From: Brucella pseudogrignonensis
GTDB taxonomy: Bacteria > Pseudomonadota > Alphaproteobacteria > Rhizobiales > Rhizobiaceae
Direction: 5' to 3'
DNA: 64,000 nucleotides
Assembly (NCBI RefSeq): GCF_002252525.1
Contig: NZ_NNRM01000053.1
Coordinates: 217,229 to 281,228 of the forward strand
Numbering within the stretch: the first letter of the stretch is position 1; every line of letters starts with the position of its first letter. Both the position numbers and the translations under genes were made by a program. A model generated the notes under the pieces. It was not told the DNA's origin. It saw only the letters and a list, made by a program, of their open reading frames with translations, and searched no databases. Below, one piece after another: positions 38,229 through 47,254 of the stretch.

Positions 38229-39710
38229 ATGAGCGAACTGACCGCACTGACCATTGCCGAAGCGCGCGACAAGCTGAAGGCTAAGGCCTTCACCGCGTCG
38301 GAACTGACAGAAGCCTATATTGCGGCTATTGAATCCGCCAATGACAAGCTCAATGCCTATGTCGCTGTGACGCCTGAAAAGGCGCGCGAAATGGCAAAAA
38401 CTTCTGATGCCCGCATTGCCGAAGGCAAGGCTGGTGCTCTCGAAGGTATTCCACTTGGCGTGAAAGACCTATTTGCGACCAAGGGTGTTCACACGCAGGC
38501 CTGTTCGCATATTCTCGATGGTTTCAAGCCTGAATATGAATCGACCGTCACCGCCAATCTCTGGGCTGACGGCGCTGTCATGCTGGGTAAGCTTAACATG
38601 GACGAATTCGCCATGGGCTCGTCCAATGAAAGCTCCTATTACGGCCCTGTGAAGAACCCTTGGCGTGCGAACGGCTCAGATGTTGATCTGGTACCGGGTG
38701 GCTCTTCAGGCGGTTCGTCGGCAGCAGTTGCAGCACATCTCTGTGCAGGTGCTACCGCAACCGATACGGGCGGCTCGATCCGTCAGCCAGCGGCTTTCAC
38801 CGGCACTGTCGGTATCAAGCCGACCTATGGCCGTGTTTCGCGCTGGGGCACAGTTGCTTATGCATCATCGCTTGATCAGGCTGGCCCGATCGCTCGCGAC
38901 GTGCGCGATGCCGCGATCCTGCTCAAGTCTATGGCATCGCTCGATCTGAAAGATACAACCTCGGTTGATCTGCCAGTGCCGGATTACGAAGCAGCTATCG
39001 GCAAGTCGCTGAAGGGCCTCAAGATCGGTATTCCGAACGAATATCGTATTGATGGTATGCCGGAAGAAATCGAAGCGCTCTGGCAGAAGGGTGTGCAATA
39101 TCTCAAAGATGCTGGCGCTGAAATCGTCGATGTTTCGCTGCCGCACACCAAATATGCGCTTGCTGCCTATTACATTGTGGCACCTGCGGAAGCTTCGTCC
39201 AACCTCGCGCGTTATGATGGCGTGCGTTACGGTCTGCGCGTACCGGGCAAGGATATTGCCGATATGTACGAACAGAGCCGTGCTGCAGGTTTTGGCAAGG
39301 AAGTGAAGCGCCGTATTCTGACCGGAACCTATGTTCTGTCGGCTGGCTATTATGACGCATATTATCTGCGCGCGCAGAAGGTTCGCACGCTGATCAAGAA
39401 AGACTTTGAAAATGTCTTTGCAAGCGGCGTTCATGCAATCCTGACGCCTGTTACGCCTTCCGCTGCGTTCAGCATTGGCGACAAGGAACTCGCAAACGAT
39501 CCGGTCAAGATGTATCTCAACGACATCTTCACCATCACGCTTAACATGGCCGGCCTGCCGGGCATCGCGGTTCCTGCTGGCCTCAATGATCAGGGTCTGC
39601 CGCTTGGTCTGCAGCTGATCGGTCGCCCGTTTGAAGAAGAAACGCTGTTTCAGGCAGCTGGCGCGATTGAGCAGGCTGCGGGACGCTTTACACCGAAGAA
39701 ATGGTGGTAA
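38229..39710 (+). CDS. gatA: Asp/Glu-tRNA amidotransferase subunit A
   Basis: The 493-aa amidase has the Ser-cisSer-Lys triad region: Lys in [10 protein letters not shown], the serine segment [13 protein letters not shown] and [11 protein letters not shown]. The C terminus [20 protein letters not shown] is also standard. It releases ammonia from glutamine for tRNA amidation. Start 38229 is preferred (ACAGG 8 bases before), though an ATG at 38226 is adjacent. GatB is not in the window. Confidence 0.95.
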   Translation: MSELTALTIAEARDKLKAKAFTASELTEAYIAAIESANDKLNAYVAVTPEKAREMAKTSDARIAEGKAGALEGIPLGVKDLFATKGVHTQACSHILDGFKPEYESTVTANLWADGAVMLGKLNMDEFAMGSSNESSYYGPVKNPWRANGSDVDLVPGGSSGGSSAAVAAHLCAGATATDTGGSIRQPAAFTGTVGIKPTYGRVSRWGTVAYASSLDQAGPIARDVRDAAILLKSMASLDLKDTTSVDLPVPDYEAAIGKSLKGLKIGIPNEYRIDGMPEEIEALWQKGVQYLKDAGAEIVDVSLPHTKYALAAYYIVAPAEASSNLARYDGVRYGLRVPGKDIADMYEQSRAAGFGKEVKRRILTGTYVLSAGYYDAYYLRAQKVRTLIKKDFENVFASGVHAILTPVTPSAAFSIGDKELANDPVKMYLNDIFTITLNMAGLPGIAVPAGLNDQGLPLGLQLIGRPFEEETLFQAAGAIEQAAGRFTPKKWW

Positions 39711-39738
39711 AATCTGAAGTTCTCATTCGCCGTGCCCG

Positions 39739-39838
39739 GCTTCGATCCGAAAATCGAGATCGATTTTCAGGGGGATCGAAGCCAGAATATAAAAAACTAG
39801 AGCGACCTTTGTGCGTCCAAGTGGACGCACAGCGCTCT
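39739..39838. repeat. Pair of intergenic palindromes after gatA
   Basis: Two adjacent inverted repeats. The first (39739-39782) pairs GCTTCGATCC with GGATCGAAGC and an inner GAAAATCG with CGATTTTC. The second (39799-39838) has outer AGAGCG/CGCTCT and an inner perfect GTGCGTCC/GGACGCAC around a 4-base loop. The second resembles the short palindromic repeats scattered in Brucella and Rhizobiales genomes. An open frame runs through both, but it is explained by the downstream acetyltransferase frame staying open by chance. Confidence 0.7.
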
Positions 39839-39859
39839 ATGACCGGCGAGTTTGTTTTT

Positions 39860-40291
39860 ATGGCTGAAATCGCGGTGCGCGCATGGCAAACCGCAGCGCG
39901 CGACATTGTGCTGACGGATGAAAGCCGGTCGGAACTCCAGGCCAAATTCCTGCGCGACTTGCGCGGGAATGCCGATGGTGTTTTGTTGGCGGAACGATGC
40001 GGCGAAATATACGGTTGGGGCGCTCGCGTCCCGAAATCAAACTACATTTCCGACCTCTGGGTTGATCCCACGCACCATGGTCAGGGCGTAGGCGGCGCAT
40101 TGCTTGGTGCGCTGATGGCGCAGATTGTTCTTGATGGTTTTGCGGAAGCTGAAATCGGCACCCATGCCGATAATTCTCCAGCAATCGGGCTTTATGAAAA
40201 AGCTGGATTCAAGACCTATCACCGCAGCGAAGAATGGTCGGAGAGTTTTGGTCGCAAGGTTGAAAAGGTCAGAATGCAGGTAAAGCTTTAG
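39860..40291 (+). CDS. GNAT-family N-acetyltransferase
   Basis: The 143-aa protein has a standard GNAT fold: ISDLWVDPTHHGQGVGGALL is the acetyl-CoA-binding loop and AIGLYEKAGFKTYHR the C-terminal strand-helix. Start 39860 is chosen (GGCGAG about 9 bases upstream); an ATG at 39839 is an alternative and earlier in-frame starts run through the palindromes. It is the second acetyltransferase gene in this 3-kb region; the substrate is unknown. Confidence 0.85.
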   Translation: MAEIAVRAWQTAARDIVLTDESRSELQAKFLRDLRGNADGVLLAERCGEIYGWGARVPKSNYISDLWVDPTHHGQGVGGALLGALMAQIVLDGFAEAEIGTHADNSPAIGLYEKAGFKTYHRSEEWSESFGRKVEKVRMQVKL

Positions 40292-40360
40292 GTGAGCATT
40301 GCCATTTCAAGAAAAGCTTCTATCCTCTTCTATAGCAACTATTTTCAGGAGGAGGGGCAA

Positions 40361-40543
40361 ATGTGGATCATGCTTACGGATGTCAGTGGTGAACGGGTTG
40401 CAGTGAACTTCAACCACGTCCTGTCATATAATGCTTACGGTACTGGAACCCGTATTGTTACGCTCAGCGCAGACCTGACATTTTTCGTTAAAGAGTCGAC
40501 CGAGGAAATCGAAACCAAGCTCGGCATCGACGTCAAGAATTGA
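40361..40543 (+). CDS. Small conserved protein (60 aa)
   Basis: A short gene with an excellent ribosome binding site (AGGAGGAGGGG, 5-12 bases before the ATG). The 60-aa product, MWIMLTDVSGERVAVNFNHV, then TRIVTLSADLTFFVKESTEE, has the beta-rich shape of small FlbD-like proteins (L..l.g....N...I........t.i.l..g....v.Es..ei), but no specific family is certain and no flagellar genes are near. Confidence 0.75.
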   Translation: MWIMLTDVSGERVAVNFNHVLSYNAYGTGTRIVTLSADLTFFVKESTEEIETKLGIDVKN

Positions 40544-40564
40544 GCATTTGCCGCAAAAGACTAT

Positions 40565-40644
40565 CCATTCCCCTTAAAAAATTGGGGGAATGGTGAAGTT
40601 CGAATCTCTTCCGATCCTTCGGCAAGTTCAGGATAGGAAGAGAT
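40565..40644. repeat. Two successive inverted repeats before the parE 3' end
   Basis: Hairpin 1 pairs CCATTCCCC (40565-40573) with GGGGAATGG (40585-40593). Hairpin 2 pairs 40604-40618 with 40630-40644 over 14 pairs with one mismatch (ATCTCTTCC and ATCCT on the left arm). They lie between convergent genes and may jointly act as transcript ends, though neither has a clear T-run. Confidence 0.65.
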
Positions 40645-40649
40645 AAAGA

Positions 40650-42755
40650 TTAAATATCCAGTTCTTCCACAAAAGCGGCACGATCCTGAATGAAGCGGAA
40701 GCGGGCTTCCGGCTTTGTACCCATCAGATCATCAACAGTGCTGCGTGTTTCATCGATATAATCTTCATCGACATGAACACGAAGAAGCGTGCGCTTTTTC
40801 GGGTCCATGGTCGTTTCTTTCAGCTGCTCGGCACGCATTTCACCAAGGCCTTTGAAGCGGCCGATTTCGATTTTGCCACGTCCGGTAAACATAGTGCGAA
40901 GCAACTCGTCCTTGTGCGCGTCGTCACGAGCATAGGCGACCTTGCCACCCTGGCTCAGACGATACAGCGGTGGGACTGCCAGATACAGGTGGCCGTTGCG
41001 GATGAGATCCGGCATTTCCTGATAGAAGAACGTGATGAGCAGCGATGCAATATGTGCACCATCCACGTCAGCATCGGTCATGACGATGACGCGATCATAA
41101 CGCAGATCGTCTTCACGATAATTCTTGCGCGTGCCGCTACCCAGCGCCTGCACGAGATCGGCAATCTGCTGGTTGGCTGTCAGCTTCTCACGGCCAGCAC
41201 TGGCAACGTTCAGAATCTTACCGCGTAGCGGCAGGATCGCCTGATTGGAACGATTGCGTGCCTGCTTGGCGGAGCCGCCAGCCGAGTCACCTTCGACGAT
41301 GAAAAGTTCTGCACCTGCTGCAGCATTCTGCGTGCAGTCTGCAAGCTTGCCCGGAAGGCGCAGTTTGCGCGTCGCGCTCTTGCGGACGGTTTCCTTTTCT
41401 TGACGGCGACGCAGGCGCTCTTCCGCGCGATCGACAACCCAGTCGAGCAAGCGGGATGCTTCCTGTGGCGAAGCTGTAAGCCAGTGATCGAACGGATCGC
41501 GGATGACATTTTCCACGATACGTTGCGCTTCAACGGTTGCAAGCTTGTCCTTGGTCTGGCCGACAAATTCCGGTTCCCGAATGAAGACCGAGAGCATAGC
41601 GGCTGCCGAAATCATCACGTCATCGGTTGTGATGATCGAAGCGCGCTTGTTGTTGGTTAGCTCCGCATAGGCCTTGAGGCCACGCGTCAATGCAATGCGC
41701 AGACCTGCTTCATGCGTGCCGCCGTCGCCCGTCGGGATCGTATTACAATAGGAGTTGACGAAGCCGTCACCGCCATACCATGACACCGCCCATTCAACAG
41801 CACCATGCCCACCCTGCTTTTCAGTGCGGCCCGAGAAAATCTCGCGCGTTACCTGATGTTCTTTGCCGAGCGAGGCAGAGAGATAATCCTTGAGGCCGCC
41901 GGGGAAGTGGAAAACAGCCTTTTCCGGAGTTTCCTTCTTCGGGTCGAGAAGCGACGGATCACAGCTCCAGCGGATTTCTACGCCGCCAAACAAATAGGCC
42001 TTCGAACGCGCCATGCGATAAAGTCGGTGCGGATCGAATTGTGCGGTTTTGCCGAAGATATCCGGGTCAGGATGAAAGCGGACGCGCGTACCACGACGGT
42101 TGTGGACTTCGCCGACATCTTCAAGGCCACCCTGAGGAATGCCGCGCGAAAAACGCTGGCGATAAAGGCGGCGATTGCGCGCGACTTCGACTTCCAGAAC
42201 ATCTGAAAGCGCATTGACTACCGAAACACCCACGCCGTGCAGGCCGCCGGAGGTTTCATAGGCTTTGCCGTCGAACTTACCGCCTGCGTGCAGCTTGGTC
42301 ATGATGACTTCAAGCGTCGATTTTCCCGGCACCTGCGGGTGCTCATCAACCGGAATGCCGCGTCCGTTATCGCTGACGGTCAGAAAGCCTTCGGCGTCGA
42401 GATTGACCTCAATGAAATTGGCATGGCCTGCAACGGCTTCGTCCATCGAGTTATCGATGACTTCCGCGAAGAGGTGGTGCAGGGCTTTTTCGTCGGTGCC
42501 GCCGATATACATGCCGGGGCGCAGGCGAACCGGTTCCAGCCCTTCGAGAACGCGAATGGAGGAGGCGTTGTAATCATCAGCGCCTGATGAAACAGGTGGA
42601 GCCTTGGTTGCAACAGGGGCTGGCTTTGGTGCAGATGGTGTCGTTGCCGTTTGCGCAACAGGCGTCGATGCATGAGCCTTTTTGGGCTGCTGCTCCATCT
42701 GCCGTTCACGGGCATTGTTGACTACTCTGGAAAAGAGATCGTTGCTGTCGTCCAT
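40650..42755 (-). CDS. parE: DNA topoisomerase IV subunit B
   Basis: The 701-aa GHKL ATPase subunit of topoisomerase IV decatenates daughter chromosomes. It has the ATP site (VIDNSMDEAVAGHA, SDNGRGIPVDEHP, GGLHGVGVSVVNALS), the TOPRIM domain with EGDSAGGSAKQARNR and MTDADVDGAHIASLL, and the end RFRFIQDRAAFVEELDI. A variable, Pro/Ala-rich 60-residue lead precedes the ATPase core. Start MDDSNDLFSRV at 42755 is taken; an upstream frame to 42812 adds unlikely residues. Confidence 0.95.
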   Translation of the reverse strand: MDDSNDLFSRVVNNARERQMEQQPKKAHASTPVAQTATTPSAPKPAPVATKAPPVSSGADDYNASSIRVLEGLEPVRLRPGMYIGGTDEKALHHLFAEVIDNSMDEAVAGHANFIEVNLDAEGFLTVSDNGRGIPVDEHPQVPGKSTLEVIMTKLHAGGKFDGKAYETSGGLHGVGVSVVNALSDVLEVEVARNRRLYRQRFSRGIPQGGLEDVGEVHNRRGTRVRFHPDPDIFGKTAQFDPHRLYRMARSKAYLFGGVEIRWSCDPSLLDPKKETPEKAVFHFPGGLKDYLSASLGKEHQVTREIFSGRTEKQGGHGAVEWAVSWYGGDGFVNSYCNTIPTGDGGTHEAGLRIALTRGLKAYAELTNNKRASIITTDDVMISAAAMLSVFIREPEFVGQTKDKLATVEAQRIVENVIRDPFDHWLTASPQEASRLLDWVVDRAEERLRRRQEKETVRKSATRKLRLPGKLADCTQNAAAGAELFIVEGDSAGGSAKQARNRSNQAILPLRGKILNVASAGREKLTANQQIADLVQALGSGTRKNYREDDLRYDRVIVMTDADVDGAHIASLLITFFYQEMPDLIRNGHLYLAVPPLYRLSQGGKVAYARDDAHKDELLRTMFTGRGKIEIGRFKGLGEMRAEQLKETTMDPKKRTLLRVHVDEDYIDETRSTVDDLMGTKPEARFRFIQDRAAFVEELDI

Positions 42756-43053
42756 CTTTGTCCGAAAAGCTTTCTGTCTGAAACCGAAAGAACCGCCCCC
42801 ACTGAACGGCACGAAATAAAGTTAGCTGCGAATCACACAGATAATGCCACGGGAATACCCGCAATGCGAACAAAGTTCGCCTTACGTTCCGCTTTTGCCC
42901 GAAGTTATCAAATGGTTTTGCTCGTAGCGAAGCCGATTTGCACCAGAAACATGGCGAAAGTCAAACCGGGCGCTTTTCTTGCGTGAATTAAGATGGAAAC
43001 GGGCAGGCCATTCGCGTAAGCGCAATGGGAGCGAGAAAATTGCGAGTAGTGAG

Positions 43054-43974
43054 ATGCAGGGCAGGGTAGCAGGCGGCACAGAAGCGCACGTAAAGGGCAT
43101 GGCGATCATGGTCCTCTCGGTACTGCTGCTGCCGCTTATGGATGCCATCGGCAAATGGCTTGCCATGATGGATAATATGCCGCCGGCTACTGTCACCTTC
43201 ATGCGCTTTTTTATTCAGTCAGTGCTGATGTTTTTCGTGCTGATCGTCATGAGTGGTTTTGCGTCTTTACGGACCACGCATCTTGTCGGCAATCTTGTGC
43301 GCGGCGCGCTGATGGGTTTTGGCGGAACGTGTTTTTTCACGGCCGTCAAATATATGCCTCTGGCAGACGCTATGGCTGTATTTTTTGCTGAACCATTGAT
43401 CCTAACGCTGCTATCGGCCGTCTTCCTCAAGGAAAAAGTCGGCTGGCGTCGTTTTAGCGCTGTGGGTATCGGTCTGATCGGAACGATGATCGTTATTCAG
43501 CCAAGCTTCGAAATTTTCGGTGCGGTTTCCTTGTTGCCTCTCGCAACCGCCGTAACTTTTGCGATTTATCTGATCCTGAACCGTAAATATGGCGCAAAGG
43601 AAAGCCCGGTCGTCATGCAGTTTTATGCTGGTATCGGTGGGGCAGCGCTGGCAGGATTGGCGATGGTATTCGGCACAGGTTTGGGCATTGAAGATTTGAG
43701 TTTTGCACTGCCACATAGCCTGCAGCCCTGGCTGCTTCTGCTTTTGCTGGGTACGATCGGTACTGTCAGTCATCTGCTCGTGGTGCAAGCATTCAAACTC
43801 GCACCGGCATCTATGCTCGCACCTTTCCAGTATCTGGAAATCGTCAATGCAGTTCTGGTCGGTTTGATTGTGTTCGGCGATTTTCCGACGCCGTCCAAAT
43901 GGTTCGGCATCGCGATTATCGTGGGATCAGGTTTCTATGTCTTCATGCGCGAGCGGCGCGTGAAGAGCGTCTAA
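43054..43974 (+). CDS. DMT-family (EamA) transporter
   Basis: The 306-aa protein has ten predicted membrane segments in two EamA repeats, with MPLADAMAVFFAEPLILTLL at the end of the first repeat and APFQYLEIVNAVLVGLIVFG in the second. Members export amino acids or metabolites. The start is uncertain: 43054 gives a short N-terminal tail before the first segment; an in-frame ATG at 42979 would add 25 basic residues. Its stop is immediately adjacent to that of lipB, convergent. Confidence 0.88.
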   Translation: MQGRVAGGTEAHVKGMAIMVLSVLLLPLMDAIGKWLAMMDNMPPATVTFMRFFIQSVLMFFVLIVMSGFASLRTTHLVGNLVRGALMGFGGTCFFTAVKYMPLADAMAVFFAEPLILTLLSAVFLKEKVGWRRFSAVGIGLIGTMIVIQPSFEIFGAVSLLPLATAVTFAIYLILNRKYGAKESPVVMQFYAGIGGAALAGLAMVFGTGLGIEDLSFALPHSLQPWLLLLLLGTIGTVSHLLVVQAFKLAPASMLAPFQYLEIVNAVLVGLIVFGDFPTPSKWFGIAIIVGSGFYVFMRERRVKSV

Positions 43975-44730
43975 TTATTTGGGCTGGCGAGGTCCAAAGA
44001 CGTTTTCGAAGGCCTTGCCCAACGCAACATCGACATCGCCCATCGTTACCGGAAGGCCGAGATCGACGAGGCTTGTCACACCGTAATCTGCAATGCCGCA
44101 CGGAACGATGCCGTCAAAATGTTCGAGCTCCGGCTCGACATTGATGGCAATGCCATGGAAGCTCACCCAACGGCGCAGACGGATGCCAATAGCAGCAATC
44201 TTGTCTTCGCACATGCCACCATTGGCAAGCAGCGGCTTTTCCGGACGGACAACCCAGACGCCAACGCGATCTGCGCGCCTTTCACCTTTGACATTGAACT
44301 GCGCGAGCGTTTCGACAATCCATTGCTCAAGCGCAGTCACAAATGCGCGCACATCTTCACGGCGCCGCTTCAGATCGAGCATGACATAGGCCACACGCTG
44401 GCCGGGACCGTGATAGGTATATTCGCCACCGCGTCCGGTGTTAAACACGGGAAAGCGATCCGGTGTCAGCAGGTCTGCTGATTGAGCACTGGTGCCGGCC
44501 GTATAGAGCGATGGATGCTCGACGAGCCAGACGAGTTCGTTCGCCGTTCCTTCACGAATAGCTGCAACGCGCGCTTCCATAAAAGCGAGCGCTTCGTCGT
44601 AATCCGTCAAACCGTCCGATATCAGCCAATCAACGGGCGGTGAGTCGGCCATGACTGGGAAGAAGTGCGTTTCCTTCTCCTGCGCGGTGACTTCGGATTG
44701 TTCGGAAAAAAGAGCAGAGCTATCGTTCAT
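43975..44730 (-). CDS. lipB: Octanoyl-[acyl-carrier-protein]:protein octanoyltransferase
   Basis: The 251-aa enzyme starts lipoate synthesis by moving an octanoyl group to lipoyl domains. It has [20 protein letters not shown], the conserved [20 protein letters not shown] with the catalytic Lys, and the active-site Cys in [14 protein letters not shown]. The N-terminal 30 residues are variable. Confidence 0.95.
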   Translation of the reverse strand: MNDSSALFSEQSEVTAQEKETHFFPVMADSPPVDWLISDGLTDYDEALAFMEARVAAIREGTANELVWLVEHPSLYTAGTSAQSADLLTPDRFPVFNTGRGGEYTYHGPGQRVAYVMLDLKRRREDVRAFVTALEQWIVETLAQFNVKGERRADRVGVWVVRPEKPLLANGGMCEDKIAAIGIRLRRWVSFHGIAINVEPELEHFDGIVPCGIADYGVTSLVDLGLPVTMGDVDVALGKAFENVFGPRQPK

Positions 44731-44800
44731 GATCGCAGCATATGGCGCTTTTTATGCTCTACCGCCAGATGTCAAAATGCCTCTACGCGAAAGCATGATG

Positions 44801-46321
44801 TCAGGTGATCGTTGGGCCTGCGCTCATCCTATGATCAAAGCCCGGAAATACATCGGCCGTGATCGGCGCGAGCACATTGATTTTCAAGCCTGTGGGATCA
44901 AAGTCGATGTCGCAGCGTGCCTTGAGTTCTTCGGCAAGAACAAGCCGGATAAGCCGCTGGCCAAAGCCGCGTCGTGAAGGTCGCGTAACGGAGGGACCAT
45001 TGGTTTCCAGCCAACGCATCTGGAATTTCTTTTCGCCCTGATCATCGACAATATCCCAGCTGAAATCGATGCTGCCGTGCTCATTGGACAGGGCACCGTA
45101 CTTCACCGCATTGGTTGTAAGCTCATAGAGACCGAGAGAAAGCGAGACCGTTACCCGGTCACTTACAAAGAGCGAAGGACCGCTCATGCGGATGCGATTG
45201 CCAAAAGTTCTGTTGAACGGAGCCAATGCGGTATTGGCGATCTGCGTAATGGTTGCACCACCCCAGTCATCTTGCAACAGCATGTCATGCGCCTGGGCCA
45301 GCGCATGAAGACGCTCGTTGAACAGCTGGCTTGCCTGTTCGGAACTGTTTGCATTGCGTAAAGTCTGGTTGGCGATGGATTGCACCATAGCCATGGAGTT
45401 TTTGAAGCGGTGGGAGATTTCTCTTGTCACCAATGCCTTGTCAGCTTCGGTCTGCTTGCGTTCGGTCACATCCAGCATAACGCCAAGCAATGTCGGATTG
45501 TCGCCGAGCAGCGCTTTGGCTCGTGTTTCCACCCAAATGGTCTGGCCGGCTCTGTTTACGATCCGATATTCCATGGAATACGGTTCGCCAGTTAAAAAAG
45601 CAGCTTCCGTCTGTTGAATCACCGACATACGATCCTCAAGCGCGATCAGCTCGAGAATCTGGTCAAAATTGATGTGTTCGTCTTCCCTAAAACCAAAAAT
45701 TCGGCGGCACTCAGCAGAACCGGTCACGCTCCCTGTCTTCAGATCACGGGTCCAATAGCCGATATTTGCGGCATTCACGATGTAATCAAGATAGTTCTGA
45801 TGCCGTCTGGTCTCACTGGAAAGCGTGTCACGCTCTTGTTGCAGCTCAACCAAACGCTTTAGCTCGAGCGTGACATCGAGTTGTGTGGAAACGAAATGCT
45901 GGATTACACCATCAGAGCTTCTGACTGGTGAAATGTGCAGCCGGTTCCAAAAGGCTTCGCCGGATTTCTTATAGTTTAATATGTCGATATCGATTGAAGT
46001 GCCCGCTGCAATTGCTGTTTTTATTGCAATCACATCCTCTGGATTGGTTCCAGAACCTTGCAGGAAACGGCAATTTTGGCCGATCACCTCATCTGTCGAA
46101 TATCCCGTCAGCAACAAAAAAGCTTTGTTCGCAAAGACAATTGGGTTGTCGGAAAATTGCGGATTGGTGATGAGCATAGGTGTGGGTGTATTTTCTACAG
46201 CCGCCAGAAAAGGATCGGCTTCTTTGGAAATCATGTCTGCAGCATAAAATCTGGATGCTTCCAACTCAGTTGACACGACAAACCCCACCATAAACGCGCT
46301 GTTACGACGCCCATCAGCCAT
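44801..46321 (-). CDS. Blue-light LOV/PAS sensor histidine kinase (HWE/HisKA_2 type)
   Basis: The roughly 506-aa protein has a LOV domain with the photoactive Cys in GQNCRFLQG (about residues 82-90), then a linker, a second PAS domain ([14 protein letters not shown]), and an HWE-like kinase core with phosphoacceptor His in [20 protein letters not shown] and a C-terminal ATPase part ([19 protein letters not shown]). This is the architecture of the Brucella LOV histidine kinase, which is light-activated and linked to general stress and virulence control. The start is ambiguous among TTG 46327, ATG 46321, ATG 46291 and a GTG at 46276 preceded by GGTGGGG. No partner response regulator is adjacent. 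Confidence 0.9.
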   Translation of the reverse strand: MADGRRNSAFMVGFVVSTELEASRFYAADMISKEADPFLAAVENTPTPMLITNPQFSDNPIVFANKAFLLLTGYSTDEVIGQNCRFLQGSGTNPEDVIAIKTAIAAGTSIDIDILNYKKSGEAFWNRLHISPVRSSDGVIQHFVSTQLDVTLELKRLVELQQERDTLSSETRRHQNYLDYIVNAANIGYWTRDLKTGSVTGSAECRRIFGFREDEHINFDQILELIALEDRMSVIQQTEAAFLTGEPYSMEYRIVNRAGQTIWVETRAKALLGDNPTLLGVMLDVTERKQTEADKALVTREISHRFKNSMAMVQSIANQTLRNANSSEQASQLFNERLHALAQAHDMLLQDDWGGATITQIANTALAPFNRTFGNRIRMSGPSLFVSDRVTVSLSLGLYELTTNAVKYGALSNEHGSIDFSWDIVDDQGEKKFQMRWLETNGPSVTRPSRRGFGQRLIRLVLAEELKARCDIDFDPTGLKINVLAPITADVFPGFDHRMSAGPTIT

Positions 46322-46327
46322 GGGCAA

Positions 46328-46643
46328 AACTAACTGATAATGTGAACCATGGCGAACAAAATCGATTTGAGACTTAAAGCAGTTCCAGTAAAAGTGGGAA
46401 CCGGTTTTGCGTCGGATAATGCTTAAAAAAGTTCACAGCGGTTCCAGCGGTTCAGTCTTAACTGTAACCGCCGTAAGTATGATTGGGGTCAACCTGACAT
46501 AGGTCTCAACTCACGAGATTGCTTTTCCCTAAATCATGCCAATCACTTGTCAGATGTATAGGGTGCTATATATTCCTCACTATCATTCAGCACACGTTCA
46601 TCTAGCATCGATAATGATGTGTGCAGTTGAACTGGAGAACAAG
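46328..46643. other. Intergenic region between the LOV kinase and BA14K genes
   Basis: These 316 bases hold no gene. The middle carries a Rhizobiales-type repeat (46376-46431, listed separately). The part before 46644 should contain the promoter of the BA14K-family gene; GGAGAACAAG is its ribosome binding site. An open frame from 46536 is only an upstream extension of that gene without a signal peptide at its start. Confidence 0.5.
46376..46431. repeat. Rhizobiales-type intergenic repeat
   Basis: The stretch contains TTCCAGTAAAAGTGGGAACC followed by GGTTTTGCGTC, the pattern of a short repeat scattered between genes in many Rhizobiales; I recognise the motif from memory. A partial further copy of the GGTTCCAGCGGTTC part follows at 46440-46455. 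Its function is unknown. Confidence 0.6.
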
Positions 46644-47165
46644 ATGATAAACACCTTGAAGAAAATGATGGTTGGCTTAGTCGGCGCAACTTTTATGATC
46701 GGTGCGATGGCGCCTGTCTCTGCTGCTCCGGTCCTGCCAACTGCTCAGGTTGTTGATGCTAATAACGTCATGCAAGTGCGTGACCGTTGGGACCGTCGTG
46801 GTCATGGCAATTGGAACGGTCATCGTCCCGGCCGCCCTGGCTGGAATGGACACCGTCCCGGTCCGCGCCCGGGTTGGAACCATCATCGCCCGCGTCCAGG
46901 TTATTGGAATGGCCATCGCGGCTATAACCACTATCGCCATGGCTATCGTCGTCATAATGATGGCTGGTGGTATCCGTTGGCAGCTTTCGGCGCTGGGGCG
47001 ATCATCGGTGGTGCAATCGCTCAGCCAGCACCTCAGCCGGTTTACCGCGCTAGTAATAGCCATGTTCAGTGGTGCTATAACCGCTACAGATCATATCGCG
47101 CTTCGGACAATACGTTCCAGCCATATAATGGTCCGCGCCAGCAGTGCTATTCGCCTTACCGCTGA
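46644..47165 (+). CDS. BA14K-family exported protein
   Basis: The 173-aa protein has a signal peptide ([20 protein letters not shown], cleavage near VSAAP), then a low-complexity, Gly/Pro/His/Arg/Trp-rich repeat region ([20 protein letters not shown]), a membrane-like stretch [14 protein letters not shown], and the BA14K C-terminal domain [16 protein letters not shown] with QQCYSPY. BA14K of Brucella abortus is an immunoreactive protein with lectin-like activity. It ends at a terminator. The repeat region creates open frames in other phases, which are ignored. Confidence 0.88.
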   Translation: MINTLKKMMVGLVGATFMIGAMAPVSAAPVLPTAQVVDANNVMQVRDRWDRRGHGNWNGHRPGRPGWNGHRPGPRPGWNHHRPRPGYWNGHRGYNHYRHGYRRHNDGWWYPLAAFGAGAIIGGAIAQPAPQPVYRASNSHVQWCYNRYRSYRASDNTFQPYNGPRQQCYSPYR

Positions 47166-47183
47166 TAGAAGTCGAAATCCGAA

Positions 47184-47214
47184 AAAACAGCCGCCTCAAA
47201 AGGGTGGCTGTTTT
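47184..47214 (+). terminator. Rho-independent terminator after the BA14K-family gene
   Basis: A 12-bp stem (AAAACAGCCGCC at 47184-47195 paired with GGTGGCTGTTTT at 47203-47214, one G-T pair) ends in TTTT. It follows the stop codon by 18 bases. Confidence 0.85.
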
Positions 47215-47254
47215 CATTTGCAGGTCAGATTATACCAAGACCATATTTGTGCGA

